This document shows, piece by piece, positions 48,046-57,545 of a DNA stretch of 64,000 nt. Position 1 is the first letter of the stretch. Every line of letters starts with the position of its first letter. Position numbers and translations under genes: made by a program. A model generated the notes under the pieces. The model was not told the DNA's origin. It made no database searches and worked only from the letters and a program-made list of their open reading frames with translations. Source of the DNA: Kineosporiaceae bacterium SCSIO 59966 (lineage in GTDB: Bacteria; Actinomycetota; Actinomycetes; Actinomycetales; SCSIO-59966); NCBI GenBank assembly GCA_020881835.1, contig CP052876.1, forward strand, positions 2,232,001 to 2,296,000, given 5' to 3'.

Positions 48046-51000
48046 TCACTGGTCGGTGGCTGCGCCCGCGTCCAGCTCGGCCTCGGCGGCGAGGGCGTCC
48101 TCGATCGCCGCCTGGAGGCGCTCCTGGGCCTCGCCGTAGGCGGCGAAGTCGCCCTCGGACAGGGCCGCCTGCCCGTCCTGGAGAGCCTCGTTGGCCCGCT
48201 GCAGCGCGTCCGTCAGCCGGCTCTGGGCGTCCCCGGGCACGGTCGGCGCCGTGGTCGGGGCCGGCTCCTCGCCGTCCGCAGGTGGCTGCTCGCCCTCGGC
48301 GGGCGGCTCCTCGCCCTCGGCCGGCGGGACGGTGTCCCCGCCGGTCACCGGAGTGCCGGCGTCCCCGGCCTCCGCGCCGGAGTCGCCACCGAAGACCTGG
48401 TCGAGTGCGGCGTCCAGGGTGTCGGCGAAGCCGATCTCGTCCCCGAAGGACACGAGCACCCGGCGCAGCAGCGGGTAGGAGGTCTCCCCGGCGCTCTGCA
48501 CGTACACCGGCTGCACGTACAGCAGACCGCCGCCGACCGGCAGGGTCAGCAGGTTGCCGTTGAGGACCTGGGACTCCCCGAGCCGCAGCACGTTGAGCGA
48601 CTCGGACACGGCCGGGTTGGAGTTGAAGTCGTTCTGCACCTGGCCCGGGCCGTTGACGACCGAGGACCGCGGGAGGGTGAGCAGCCGGATCTGGCCGTAG
48701 CCCTCCCGTCGCTCGCCGTCCTCGCTGCCGGCCTCGGCGTCCACCGCGACGAACCCGGTGAGCACGTTGCGCACGCTCTCCCCCGTCGCCCGAGGGATGT
48801 ACGTCGAGGTCAGGGAGAACGACGGGTCGTCCTGGCCCGGCATCTGCAGGGTCAGGTAGTACGGCGGCTGCGGCTCCTCCTGGTCCGAGGTCGGGTCGTT
48901 GGGCGTCCGCCAGAAGTCCTGCTTGGAGTACCACGCGTCAGGGTCCTCGACGTGGTAGCTGGACAGCACCTCCCGCTGGACCTTGAACAGGTCCTCCGGG
49001 TACCGGAAGTGGCTCATCAGCTCGCCGTCGATCTCGCTGAGCGGCCGCACCATGTCGGGGAAGACGTTCGTCCACGCCTGCAGCACCGGGTCGTTCTCGT
49101 CCCAGGCGTACAGGGTCACCGAGCCGTCGTAGGCGTCGACGGTGGCCTTGACCGAGTTACGGATGTAGTTGACCTCCTGCGCCCGCAGCGCGACCACCGA
49201 CTGGGACGTCGCGGTGAGGGTGTCGATGGTGAGGTCGCCCAGCTGCTCGAGGGAGGAGTACGGGTAGGCGTCCGACGTCGTGTAGCCGTCGACGATCCAC
49301 TTGATCCGCCCGTCGACCACGGCCGGGTACACGTTGCCGTCGAGGGTGAGGAACGGCGCCACCTTCTCCACCCGGTCCCGCGGGTGCCGGTCGTAGAGGA
49401 TCTGCGACTCGGAGTTCACCGCGTCGGACAGCAGGAGGTTCCAGTCCCGCAGCTTGATGGCGTACAGCAGCCGGTTGACCGGCGACCCGATGTCCGGCCC
49501 CCCGTCCCCGGTGTACGTCGTGTTCCGCTGTCCGTTCGGCGCCTCGTCGTCGGGGTAGTCGAGCTCTCGCGGCGCGGCCCCCTCGGGTGCGCCGACGATC
49601 GAGAACGACGGCGAGCTCTCCCCGAAGTAGACCCGCGGCTCCTCGAGCTCGAGCTCGCCGACCGGCGGGATGCCGCGCTGGAAGAACGCCGGCTCCCCGC
49701 CGGGAGTGCGCTGGTTGCCGTAGGCGCCGACGAAGCCGAACCCGTGGGTGTAGACGGTGTGGTCGTTGATCCAGCTGCGAGCGTTGTCGGCCAGGCCGTC
49801 GAGGTCGAGCTCGCGCACCGCCACGACGGCGTCCCGCGTCTCCCCCTCGATGTCGTACCGGTCGACGTCCAGGGTGTCGGGGAATGCGTAGTACTGCCGA
49901 CCCTGCTGCAGCTGGCGGAAGGCAGGGCTGACCAGCGACGGGTCGAGCAGGCGGATGGACGCCGTCGTCTCGGCGTCCTCGCGCAGCGCCCCCGGCTCCC
50001 CCTCCTCCTCGGCGTTGTAGGGGATCTCCTCGACGTCGTCGATGTCGAACGCCGCCCGGGTCGCCTGGATGTTGCGCTCGATGTACGGGGCCTCGCGCGA
50101 CTGCTCGCTGGGCTGGACCTGGAAGCGCTGGACGACGGCCGGGTAGATCCCACCGACCGCGATCGCCGAGACGACCATGAGCCCGACGCCGACGGTGGGG
50201 ATCCGCCACGTTCCGGTGAACGCCGTGGCGACGAACAGCACGGCGACGATGACGGCGATAATGGCCAGGATCGTCCGCGCGGGGATGACCGCGTTGACCC
50301 CGGTGAAGCCGGCGCCGGTGAACAGCCCGCTGTCGTCGATGACCTGGGAGTACCGGTCCAGCCAGTACGAGCCGGCCTGCAGCAGCACGAGCAGCGCGCC
50401 GAGCAGGGCCAGGTGGACCCGGGCGGCCTTCGTGGTCCGCTCCCCCGGCCCCTGCAGGCGGAACCCGCCGTACAGGTAGTGCGTCGCCGCACCGGCGAGC
50501 GCGGCCAGGACCACGACCGCGGTGAGAAAGCCGAGCACGAACCGCAGGAACGGCAGGGTGAAGACGAAGAACCCGATGTCCATCCCGAACTCGGGGTCGG
50601 TCGCACCGAACGAGGTCCGGTTGAGCCACAGCAGCACGGTCTCCCACTGCTGGGCGGCGGCGGAGCCGGCGAACAGGCCCAGGCCCGCGGGCAGCGCGAT
50701 GAGCACGAGCCGGCGCAGCGGTTCGAGGGACTCCCGGTAGCGGTCCAGGCTCTGCTGCTCCGGGGACACCGGGGCGTAGACCGGGCGGCTGCGGTAGGCG
50801 AAGGAGAGGCTGGCGAACACCGCGGCCGCCATGATCGCGGCGCCGGCGACGAACAGCACGACCTGGGAGACCAGCCGGGTCCGGTACACCTGGCTGTACC
50901 CGACCTGGTCGAACCAGAGCACCTCGGTCCAGATCTCGGCGGTGACCACGAGCAGCAGGACGATGGCGCCGAGCACGACGAGAGTGGGCACCAGCGGGCT

Positions 51001-51057
51001 GCGCCGACGGCGCTGGACCACGGGGCGGCCGGCTCGGGGGTCGGAGGGGAACGTCAC
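48046..51057 (-). CDS. UPF0182 family integral membrane protein
   Basis: This 1,003-residue protein has seven or so hydrophobic helices in the first 320 residues, a long extracytoplasmic domain, and an acidic Gly/Glu/Pro-rich tail (about 905-1003). Conserved blocks Glu-Val-Leu-Trp-Phe-Asp-Gln-Val-Gly-Tyr, Ala-Pro-Tyr-Ile-Glu-Arg-Asn-Ile-x-Ala-Thr-Arg and Val-Gly-Gly-Gly-Leu-Leu-Tyr-Val-Gln-Pro-Val-Tyr are those of UPF0182, a family nearly universal in actinobacteria. Its molecular function is unknown. GTG start; divergent from the PPA1309-type gene. Confidence 0.93.
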   Translation of the reverse strand: MTFPSDPRAGRPVVQRRRRSPLVPTLVVLGAIVLLLVVTAEIWTEVLWFDQVGYSQVYRTRLVSQVVLFVAGAAIMAAAVFASLSFAYRSRPVYAPVSPEQQSLDRYRESLEPLRRLVLIALPAGLGLFAGSAAAQQWETVLLWLNRTSFGATDPEFGMDIGFFVFTLPFLRFVLGFLTAVVVLAALAGAATHYLYGGFRLQGPGERTTKAARVHLALLGALLVLLQAGSYWLDRYSQVIDDSGLFTGAGFTGVNAVIPARTILAIIAVIVAVLFVATAFTGTWRIPTVGVGLMVVSAIAVGGIYPAVVQRFQVQPSEQSREAPYIERNIQATRAAFDIDDVEEIPYNAEEEGEPGALREDAETTASIRLLDPSLVSPAFRQLQQGRQYYAFPDTLDVDRYDIEGETRDAVVAVRELDLDGLADNARSWINDHTVYTHGFGFVGAYGNQRTPGGEPAFFQRGIPPVGELELEEPRVYFGESSPSFSIVGAPEGAAPRELDYPDDEAPNGQRNTTYTGDGGPDIGSPVNRLLYAIKLRDWNLLLSDAVNSESQILYDRHPRDRVEKVAPFLTLDGNVYPAVVDGRIKWIVDGYTTSDAYPYSSLEQLGDLTIDTLTATSQSVVALRAQEVNYIRNSVKATVDAYDGSVTLYAWDENDPVLQAWTNVFPDMVRPLSEIDGELMSHFRYPEDLFKVQREVLSSYHVEDPDAWYSKQDFWRTPNDPTSDQEEPQPPYYLTLQMPGQDDPSFSLTSTYIPRATGESVRNVLTGFVAVDAEAGSEDGERREGYGQIRLLTLPRSSVVNGPGQVQNDFNSNPAVSESLNVLRLGESQVLNGNLLTLPVGGGLLYVQPVYVQSAGETSYPLLRRVLVSFGDEIGFADTLDAALDQVFGGDSGAEAGDAGTPVTGGDTVPPAEGEEPPAEGEQPPADGEEPAPTTAPTVPGDAQSRLTDALQRANEALQDGQAALSEGDFAAYGEAQERLQAAIEDALAAEAELDAGAATDQ

Positions 51058-51175
51058 GGGGCGTCGGACCTCACTGGCGTCGGCGTGGCATCGGCACGGT
51101 ACCCGGCGGTGCCGCTCGGGACACCACCGGAACTGCTGGGCTGTCCCCTAGGTTCCCACGTGCGACCATCGTGGT

Positions 51176-51763
51176 GTGCACCCGGCCACCAACGAGCCCT
51201 TCCCGTCCGACGGGCCGGCCCCGATGGACCACACCGGGCGTGCCCTGGACCGCGCCGTCCGCGAGCTCGAGCGCCACGTCGCGCGTGGCGGCTGGGACGG
51301 CCCGGTGCGGGTGTTCGCCCTGATCCGGACCGCACAGGCGATCGCGCGGGACCCGAGCCTGCGCCAGCAGCTGCCGCCGGACCTCGTCGCCTCCGCCGAC
51401 GCCGACCCCGAGCACGTCACGTCGGTGGAGCAGGAGGGACTGCCCGAGGTCGACACCCTCGAGGAGCTGCTCGGCCGGATCGCCTGGCCACCCACCGTGG
51501 ACGGCGCGGCGATCGTCGTCGAGCGGATCGTCGTGCCGCCGGAGGCCGAGGCGGGCCTGCCGGCCGACCCGGACGCCGCCGTCGAGCAGCTGCTCGCCCA
51601 CCCGGCCCGCGAGGACGTCCGGATGGCGGCCGGCGTGCTGCGCTCGGGGCACTCGGCGTGCGCGCTGCGGACCCGCCGTCACGACGACGACGCGGCCGTG
51701 GCCAGCGGCACGGACCTCGTCCCCGGTCTGGTCGAGGCGCTGCGGCGCACCCTCGAGGACTGA
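51176..51763 (+). CDS. PPA1309-family conserved protein
   Basis: This 195-residue soluble protein has Arg-Val-Phe-Ala-Leu-Ile-Arg-Thr, Glu-Gln-Glu-Gly-Leu-Pro, Leu-Glu-Glu-Leu-Leu-Gly-Arg-Ile-Ala-Trp-Pro and Val-Arg-Met-Ala-Ala-Gly-Val. These match the conserved actinobacterial family usually found between UPF0182 and the YlbL-like protease, exactly the context here. No catalytic motif or function is known. GTG 51176 start. Confidence 0.85.
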   Translation: MHPATNEPFPSDGPAPMDHTGRALDRAVRELERHVARGGWDGPVRVFALIRTAQAIARDPSLRQQLPPDLVASADADPEHVTSVEQEGLPEVDTLEELLGRIAWPPTVDGAAIVVERIVVPPEAEAGLPADPDAAVEQLLAHPAREDVRMAAGVLRSGHSACALRTRRHDDDAAVASGTDLVPGLVEALRRTLED

Positions 51764-51780
51764 CCGCTCGAGGACTCACG

Positions 51781-52887
51781 TCACCGGCAGGTCGGCAGGT
51801 CGGCGTCCGCGCCGTCGGCGATGGCCTCGACCGCGTCCCGCGCCTCCCCCAGCGTCTCGACCCGCACCACCTGCAGGCCCTCGGGAACCGCTCCGACGAC
51901 CTCGTCGCAGTTGCCCGCCGGGGCGAGGAAGTGCGTGGCCCCGCTGCTCGCGGCGCCGACGAGCTTCTGCCGGATGCCGCCGATGGGGCCCACCCGCCCG
52001 GAGGAGTCGATGGTGCCGGTGCCGGCGATCCGCTCGCCGCCGGTCATCGCCCCCGGGGTGAGCTTGTCGACGATGCCCAGGGCGAACATCAGCCCGGCGC
52101 TCGGGCCGCCGATGTCCTCGATCTGGATGCTGACGTCGAACGGGAACTCGTAGCGGGGGTCGATGAGGACCCCGAGCAACGTCTCTCCCTCCGGCCCGCG
52201 GGTCGTCGTCACCTCGACCTCGACGGGCGCCCCGTCGCGCTCGACGCGCACCGTGACCGGGTCCCCCGGGTCCACCTGCTGCATCCGGTCCCGCAGCTGG
52301 GGCAGGTCCGGCACCTCCTGGCCGTCCACGGCGAGCACGACGTCCCCCTCGGCCAGCATCTCCTCGGCGTCCGAGCCGGGAGAGAACCCGGCGACGGTGA
52401 GCGTCGTGGGCACGGGGATACCGAGCTCGTGCATCGCCGCGGCGGTCGCGTTCTCCTGGGAGGACACCATCTCCTCGGTGTTGCGCTGCTCGATGTCCTG
52501 CTCGGTGACGTCCGGCGGGAACACCTCGTCCTCGGGCAGCACCGACTCCTCGGGGCGCAGCCAGGCGAGCAGCACGTCGAGGGCGAAGACGTCCCCGCCC
52601 GGTCCGCCGAAGACCGACACCGTCGTGAGCTCCAGCGCGCCGTCCGTCGGGTACGTGGAGTGCCCGTCGACCTGGATGAGGGGCTCGCCGCGGTACTCCC
52701 CGAGGGTGTCGCGCACCGGGCCGGGCTTCATGATCGCGAACGGGAGGGGCACGACCGCCAGGACCGAGAACAGCAGGATCCCGAGGAAGGCCGGCAGCAG
52801 CGCGCGGGTCGCCCACCCCAGGCGGTGCCGCGCGGAGCCGGCCGTCCCGCCGTCCGCCTGCTCCTCGACGGAGACCGGTGCGCTCAC
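51781..52887 (-). CDS. YlbL-like PDZ / Lon-type serine protease
   Basis: This 368-residue membrane-anchored protease has one transmembrane helix (about 31-52), a PDZ domain (about 150-230) and a Lon-like catalytic domain. Catalytic Ser263 lies in Gly-Gly-Pro-Ser-Ala-Gly and Lys308 in Gly-Gly-Ile-Arg-Gln-Lys, the Ser-Lys dyad. It probably degrades or processes membrane or secreted substrates facing outside. The GTG start is 52887. The conserved neighbourhood UPF0182, PPA1309, YlbL, DUF2342 supports the call. Confidence 0.92.
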   Translation of the reverse strand: MSAPVSVEEQADGGTAGSARHRLGWATRALLPAFLGILLFSVLAVVPLPFAIMKPGPVRDTLGEYRGEPLIQVDGHSTYPTDGALELTTVSVFGGPGGDVFALDVLLAWLRPEESVLPEDEVFPPDVTEQDIEQRNTEEMVSSQENATAAAMHELGIPVPTTLTVAGFSPGSDAEEMLAEGDVVLAVDGQEVPDLPQLRDRMQQVDPGDPVTVRVERDGAPVEVEVTTTRGPEGETLLGVLIDPRYEFPFDVSIQIEDIGGPSAGLMFALGIVDKLTPGAMTGGERIAGTGTIDSSGRVGPIGGIRQKLVGAASSGATHFLAPAGNCDEVVGAVPEGLQVVRVETLGEARDAVEAIADGADADLPTCR

Positions 52888-52982
52888 CGGGACAGCCTAG
52901 ACACCCGCTCCCTGGGAGCACCCTGGGAAGAGCAGCAGCACTGCCGTGCGGGTGACGGGTGCCAGGGTCACCGGTGCCTGGG

Positions 52983-54119
52983 TCACCGGCGCCGGCGCCG
53001 GACCCGCGCCTGCCGCCAGGCCGCCGCCGTGCCGACGAGGGCGACGGCCGCGCCCGCCGCGCCGAGGGCCGCGTCCCGCCGGTCCAGGCGCCGGGCGGCG
53101 AGCGCGTGGTGGCCGCGGACCTGCTCGAGCAGGACGCCGAGACAGGTCTCGTTGTCGTAGCGGGGCCGCCAGCCCGCCTCCCGCAGCCGGGTCGAGGGCA
53201 CCACCCACGGGTGGACGACGTAGGCCAGGTCCTCCGGCGGCATCGGCAGCACCCGGGCCCGGTGCAGTCGCTCGGCGGTGCCGAGGGCCAGGGCCAGCGG
53301 CAGCTCCATCCGGCGCATCCCGGCGAGGGTCGCCACCGACTGCTCGGTGAGCACCCCGTCGCAGCCGACGGTGAGCGGACCGGTGAGGTCCTCGGTGACC
53401 GCGGTGGCGACCGCCTCCCCCAGGTCGTCGACGTGGCAGAACTGCCACAACATCGCGGTGCCGGTGGCGGTGAGCAGGCGCGGTGCCTCGAAGTGCCGGG
53501 TGACGACGGTGTCGACGCCCTCGCCGACGAGGGCGGCCGGGCGGACGACGGTGGTCCGCACGCCAGGGTGGGTGCGCGGCACCCGGTCGAGCAGCCACTC
53601 GACCTCCAGCATGTCGCCGACGAGGCCGTCGTCGCCGTCCCGGCGCAGCGGTGCGTCCTCCGGCAACGGCACCGGGTTGTCCGGCGACGCGCCGAGCACC
53701 ATCGCACTGGTGACCACGACGAGCCGGCGGGCGCCGACCGCAGCCGCCGAGGTGAACACGGCCTGCGCCGTCCGGACGACGCGCGCCCGCCGCTGCGCCG
53801 GCGGCTCGGCCAGGGCAGCCTCCAGGTCGTCGGAGGCGGCGACGTGGACGACGACGTCGACGTCCCGCAGGCACTCCGCGACCGTGGGCTCCGCCAGGTC
53901 GGTGACCCGCCAGTGCGCGCCGTCCACCGGGCCGCGGACCGCGTCGACGGCCACGACGGCCCGGACGCGGCCGGCGTCCGCCTGGCGGAGCAGGGCTCGG
54001 GTCACGGCCTGCCCGGCGGGGGACGCCGCGCCGGTCACGGCGACGAGCGGACCGCTGTCGCTGCGCCCAGAGCGAACCTGACCCGTCACGGACCCCACCG
54101 AGACTCCGCTCACCCGCAC
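52983..54119 (-). CDS. NAD-dependent epimerase/dehydratase (extended SDR)
   Basis: This is an up to 378-residue extended SDR. It has nucleotide-binding Val-Thr-Gly-Ala-Ala-Ser-Pro-Ala-Gly-Gln (Gly-x2-Gly-x2-Gly variant), Val-Val-His-Val-Ala-Ala-Ser-Asp, and Val-Val-Thr-Ser-Ala-Met-Val-Leu-Gly. The usual catalytic Tyr-x3-Lys is not obvious; Glu-Val-Glu-Trp-Leu-Leu stands near that place, so it may be a non-catalytic or atypical member. The start is uncertain; GTGs at 54119, 54098 and 54089 all lie before the first beta strand, and the longest frame is given. Confidence 0.78.
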   Translation of the reverse strand: MRVSGVSVGSVTGQVRSGRSDSGPLVAVTGAASPAGQAVTRALLRQADAGRVRAVVAVDAVRGPVDGAHWRVTDLAEPTVAECLRDVDVVVHVAASDDLEAALAEPPAQRRARVVRTAQAVFTSAAAVGARRLVVVTSAMVLGASPDNPVPLPEDAPLRRDGDDGLVGDMLEVEWLLDRVPRTHPGVRTTVVRPAALVGEGVDTVVTRHFEAPRLLTATGTAMLWQFCHVDDLGEAVATAVTEDLTGPLTVGCDGVLTEQSVATLAGMRRMELPLALALGTAERLHRARVLPMPPEDLAYVVHPWVVPSTRLREAGWRPRYDNETCLGVLLEQVRGHHALAARRLDRRDAALGAAGAAVALVGTAAAWRQARVRRRRR

Positions 54120-54242
54120 CGACCGCCTAGCGTGTACTGGGTCCCGTCATCTACTGGATCCCATCGTCTGCTGGACCCCATCATCCCCATCATCATCGTC
54201 CGGCGTGCCCACCGCACCCAGGACCCGCCAGGAGGCCTCCGC

Positions 54243-55667
54243 ATGACCGACGACCGCGATCGCCGTCCCGACGAGCCGGAGGAGCCCCAGGACCCGCTGT
54301 CGGAGATGCTCGGCCGGCTGCTCGGCGGTGGCGGGCTCGGCCCGGGCGTGCCCGGGCTCGACCCGGCCCAGATGGCCGCGGCCGGCCTGCCGTCGGACCC
54401 GGCGGTGCTCGCGCGGATCCTCGGCCAGGTGCAACGGATGCTCTCCACCGCGAGCGACGAGCCGGTCAACTGGGAGCTGGCCCGCGACGTGGCCCGCCAG
54501 GGCGCCGCCGCCGGCGGCGACCCGGCCGTCGGCGACCGGGAGGGCCGCGCGGCGGTCGAGGCTCTGCGCCTGGCCGACCTGTGGCTCGACGAGGTGACCG
54601 ACCTGCCCGCCGCCGGCGCGGCACCTCGGGCGTGGTCGCGCTCGGAGTGGGTGGAGGCGACGATGCCGACCTGGCAGCGCCTCGCCGGACCGGTCGCGAC
54701 GTCGGTCGCCGACGCGATGGCCGAGGCGATGACCCAGCAGGCCCCTGAGGAGCTGCGTCCGATGGTCGCCGCCGCCGGGACGATGATGCGCCAGGTCGGC
54801 GGCGCCGTGTTCGGGATGCAGGTCGGCCAGGCCGTCGGCGCGCTCGCCGGCGAGGTGGTCTCCGCCACCGACGTCGGCCTGCCGCTCGCCGGCAGCGGCA
54901 CGACCGCGCTGCTGCCGGCCAACGTCGCCGCGTTCGGCGAGGGCCTCGAGCTGCCGCTCGAGGACGTGCGGATCTACCTGGCGCTGCGCGAGGCGGCGCA
55001 CGCCCGGCTGTTCGCCGCGGCCGGGTGGCTCGCCGCCCACCTGCTCGGGTCGGTGGAGGCCTACGCCCGCGGCATCCGGATCGACACGGCGGCCATCGAG
55101 CAGGCCGTGCAGTCCGTCGACCCGACCGACCCCCAGGCGCTGCAGCAGGCGCTGTCCGAGGGGCTCTTCGAGCCCGAGCGCACGCCGCAGCAGCAGGCGG
55201 CGCTGTCCCGCCTGGAGACGACGCTCGCCCTCGTCGAGGGGTGGGTGGACGAGGTCGTCGACGCCGCCGCGCGGGAGCGGCTGACGTCCGCGGGGGCGCT
55301 GCGCGAGGCGGTCCGTCGTCGTCGCGCCGTCGGCGGTCCGGCCGAGCACACCCTCACCTCGCTCGTCGGGCTCGAGCTGCGCCCGCGCCGGTTGCGGGAC
55401 GCCGCGACCCTGTGGGCGACGCTCGAGCAGGCGCGCGGCCGCTCCGGCCGGGACGCCGTCTGGCAGCACCCCGACCTGCTGCCCACGGCCGAGGACCTCG
55501 ACGACCCGGCCGGGTTCGCCGCGCGGCGCGGCGACGCCGAGGCCTCCTCGGCGGACGTCGACGCCGCCATCGAGCGGCTGCTGCACGGCCAGGACGCCGG
55601 TGAGGACGGCGATGACGGCGGTGGCGGAGACGAGGACCCCGCCGAGGGCGGGACCGAGCGCGGGTGA
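54243..55667 (+). CDS. DUF2342-family zincin-like metalloprotease homologue
   Basis: This 474-residue protein opens with an acidic, Gly-rich stretch (Met-Leu-Gly-Arg-Leu-Leu-Gly-Gly-Gly). Residues about 215-255 hold Arg-Glu-Ala-Ala-His-Ala-Arg-Leu-Phe, the zincin-like helix of this family (Glu-x-x-His). Trp-Leu-Ala-Ala-His-Leu-Leu follows, and Glu-His-Thr-Leu-Thr-Ser-Leu-Val-Gly-Leu-Glu lies near 370. The family is conserved in actinobacteria; protease activity is inferred from fold, not proven. Overlaps the NUDIX gene by four bases (GTGA). Confidence 0.88.
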   Translation: MTDDRDRRPDEPEEPQDPLSEMLGRLLGGGGLGPGVPGLDPAQMAAAGLPSDPAVLARILGQVQRMLSTASDEPVNWELARDVARQGAAAGGDPAVGDREGRAAVEALRLADLWLDEVTDLPAAGAAPRAWSRSEWVEATMPTWQRLAGPVATSVADAMAEAMTQQAPEELRPMVAAAGTMMRQVGGAVFGMQVGQAVGALAGEVVSATDVGLPLAGSGTTALLPANVAAFGEGLELPLEDVRIYLALREAAHARLFAAAGWLAAHLLGSVEAYARGIRIDTAAIEQAVQSVDPTDPQALQQALSEGLFEPERTPQQQAALSRLETTLALVEGWVDEVVDAAARERLTSAGALREAVRRRRAVGGPAEHTLTSLVGLELRPRRLRDAATLWATLEQARGRSGRDAVWQHPDLLPTAEDLDDPAGFAARRGDAEASSADVDAAIERLLHGQDAGEDGDDGGGGDEDPAEGGTERG

Positions 55668-56272
55668 CGCTGCTCGACACGACGGTCGCCGCCCTGACCG
55701 CGTGGTGTGCGCCCTCCGCTGCCCAGGACCGGCTACGCGAGGACTACCTCGCCCACCTCGCCGCCCACCCCGACGGGCTGTGGCGCGACGGGCCGCCGGC
55801 GCACCTCACCGCCTCCTGCGCCGTGCTCGACCCAGCGGGCCAGCACGTGCTGCTCACCCACCACGCCAAGGCGGGCGTGTGGGTGCAGTTCGGCGGGCAC
55901 CTCGAGGACTCGGACGCCGACCTGGCGGCCGCCGCGCTGCGGGAGGCGCGGGAGGAGTCCGGCGTCCCGGACGTCGTCCTCGTCCCCGGCGGGCCGGTCG
56001 ACCTCCACCGGCACACGCTGTCGGCCGCCTTCGGGCGGTGCCGTGAGCACCTCGACGTCCTGTACGCCGGCGTGGCTGCCGCGGACGCGGTGCCGGTGGT
56101 CAGCGACGAGAGCCACGACGTCGCCTGGTGGCCGGTGGACGCCCTCCCGGCCGGGACCGTCGCGGACCTGCCGGCCCGGCTGGCGGCGGTCGTGGCGGCG
56201 GTGCGGGGCTACGCCCGCGGCGTCGACGCCGCCGAGGGCTTCGACGCCGCCGACGCCGCGTCCAGGGCCTGA
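55664..56272 (+). CDS. NUDIX hydrolase
   Basis: This 202-residue protein has a full Nudix box: Gly-Gly-His-Leu-Glu, then Leu-Arg-Glu-Ala-Arg-Glu-Glu-Ser-Gly-Val (about residues 69-93), the metal-binding Arg-Glu-x2-Glu-Glu core. It would hydrolyse a nucleoside-diphosphate-linked compound. The GTG start overlaps the DUF2342 gene stop. The last 64 bases overlap the convergent cystathionine gamma-synthase-like gene, the largest overlap of two coding ends in the window. Confidence 0.88.
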   Translation: MTLLDTTVAALTAWCAPSAAQDRLREDYLAHLAAHPDGLWRDGPPAHLTASCAVLDPAGQHVLLTHHAKAGVWVQFGGHLEDSDADLAAAALREAREESGVPDVVLVPGGPVDLHRHTLSAAFGRCREHLDVLYAGVAAADAVPVVSDESHDVAWWPVDALPAGTVADLPARLAAVVAAVRGYARGVDAAEGFDAADAASRA

Positions 56273-57438
56273 CGCAGGTCCGCGAGCACGTCCTCGGGGT
56301 CCTCGAGCCCGACCGACAGCCGCAGCAGGTTCGGGTGCGGCTTGGCGTCGGCGGCGACGGGCCGGTGGGTGAGCGCGGCGGGGTGCTGGATGAGGGTGTC
56401 CACACCGCCGAGGGACACGGCATGGGTGACCAGCCGGCAGGAGTCCGCCACCCGGCACGCCGCCTCGTAGCCGCCGTCGACCTTGAAGGCGAGCATCGCG
56501 CCGGGCGACTCCATCTGCCGGCCGACGAGGCCCTGCGGGTCGCACTCGGCCAGGCCCGGGTAGTGCACCCGGGTGACCGCCGGGTGGGCCCGCAGCCCCT
56601 CGGCGACCTTGCCGGCGTTCTCGCTCTGCGCCCGGACCCGGACCGGCAGCGTCGCCAGCCCGCGGTGCAGCAGGTAGCCGGCGAGCGGGTGCAGCACCGC
56701 GCCGGTGATGGCACGGACCCGGCGCAGTCGGGCGGCGAGGTCGGCCGCCCGCGGTCCGGCGGTGGCGACGACACCGCCGACGACGTCGCCGTGGCCGCCG
56801 AGGTACTTGGTCGCCGAGTGCATGACGAGGTCGGCGCCGAAGGTCGCGGGTCGCTGCAGCACCGGGGTGGCGAAGGTGTTGTCGACCAGGAGCACGGCCT
56901 GCGGCGCCCGGTCGCGGACGGTGGCGGCGACGGCCGCGAGGTCGACGAGGTCCATGGTGGGGTTGCCGGGCGTCTCCAGCAGGACCAGCCCGGTGTCGGG
57001 GCGCAGCGCGTCGCCGATGCCGGCCGGGTCGGTGTAGGTGACCTCGGTGCCGAGCAGGCCGGTCGCCAGCAGGTGGTCGCTGCCGCCGTACAGCGGCCGG
57101 ACGCCGACGACGTGCCGGTGCCCGGTCTCGGCCAGCCCGAGCAGGACGGCGGACAGCGCCGCCATCCCGGAGGCGAACGCGACCGACTGCTCGGCCTCCT
57201 CGAGGTCGGCCAGCGCCTCCTCGAACCTGGCGACGGTGGGGTTCCACAGCCGGGCGTAGACGTGGCTGTGGCCCTCCTGCGGCAGGCCGCCGGAGGCGAG
57301 GGCGTCGTAGCTCTCCCCGCCGATCTCCACCGTGGGCAGGGGGTTCGTCGTCGACAGGTCGATGGGCGGCACGTGCACGCCGGCCTCGGTGAGGCCGGAC
57401 CGGCCGGCGTGGACGGCGCGGGTGCTGAACGCGGTCAT
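56209..57438 (-). CDS. Cys/Met metabolism PLP enzyme (cystathionine gamma-synthase/lyase-like)
   Basis: This 409-residue fold-type I PLP enzyme has Schiff-base Lys211 in His-Ser-Ala-Thr-Lys-Tyr-Leu-Gly-Gly-His and Asp-Asn-Thr-Phe-Ala-Thr-Pro before it. Thr-Pro-Gly-Asn-Pro and Tyr-Tyr/Leu-Tyr-Gly-Gly-Ser segments complete the pattern. It is a transsulfuration-type enzyme; cystathionine gamma-synthase, gamma-lyase and methionine gamma-lyase cannot be told apart by reading. It is divergent from an Lrp-family regulator 107 bases away, a common amino-acid-responsive pair. Confidence 0.92.
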   Translation of the reverse strand: MTAFSTRAVHAGRSGLTEAGVHVPPIDLSTTNPLPTVEIGGESYDALASGGLPQEGHSHVYARLWNPTVARFEEALADLEEAEQSVAFASGMAALSAVLLGLAETGHRHVVGVRPLYGGSDHLLATGLLGTEVTYTDPAGIGDALRPDTGLVLLETPGNPTMDLVDLAAVAATVRDRAPQAVLLVDNTFATPVLQRPATFGADLVMHSATKYLGGHGDVVGGVVATAGPRAADLAARLRRVRAITGAVLHPLAGYLLHRGLATLPVRVRAQSENAGKVAEGLRAHPAVTRVHYPGLAECDPQGLVGRQMESPGAMLAFKVDGGYEAACRVADSCRLVTHAVSLGGVDTLIQHPAALTHRPVAADAKPHPNLLRLSVGLEDPEDVLADLRQALDAASAASKPSAASTPRA

Positions 57439-57545
57439 GTCCGCATGATGAACAGTCCGCTGACGGATAGCCAGGATGTCGACGATGATTCGGTGACACG
57501 GCGTCCGGTGCGCCGATGTTGTTGGTGTGATGCGGAGGTGCGGGG

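Noticed and set aside
47986-53160. A 1,724-codon open frame on the plus strand
   Set aside because: It runs antisense through UPF0182, the YlbL-like protease and neighbours, is Arg/His/Val-rich, has no domains, and is explained by high GC3 of the real genes.
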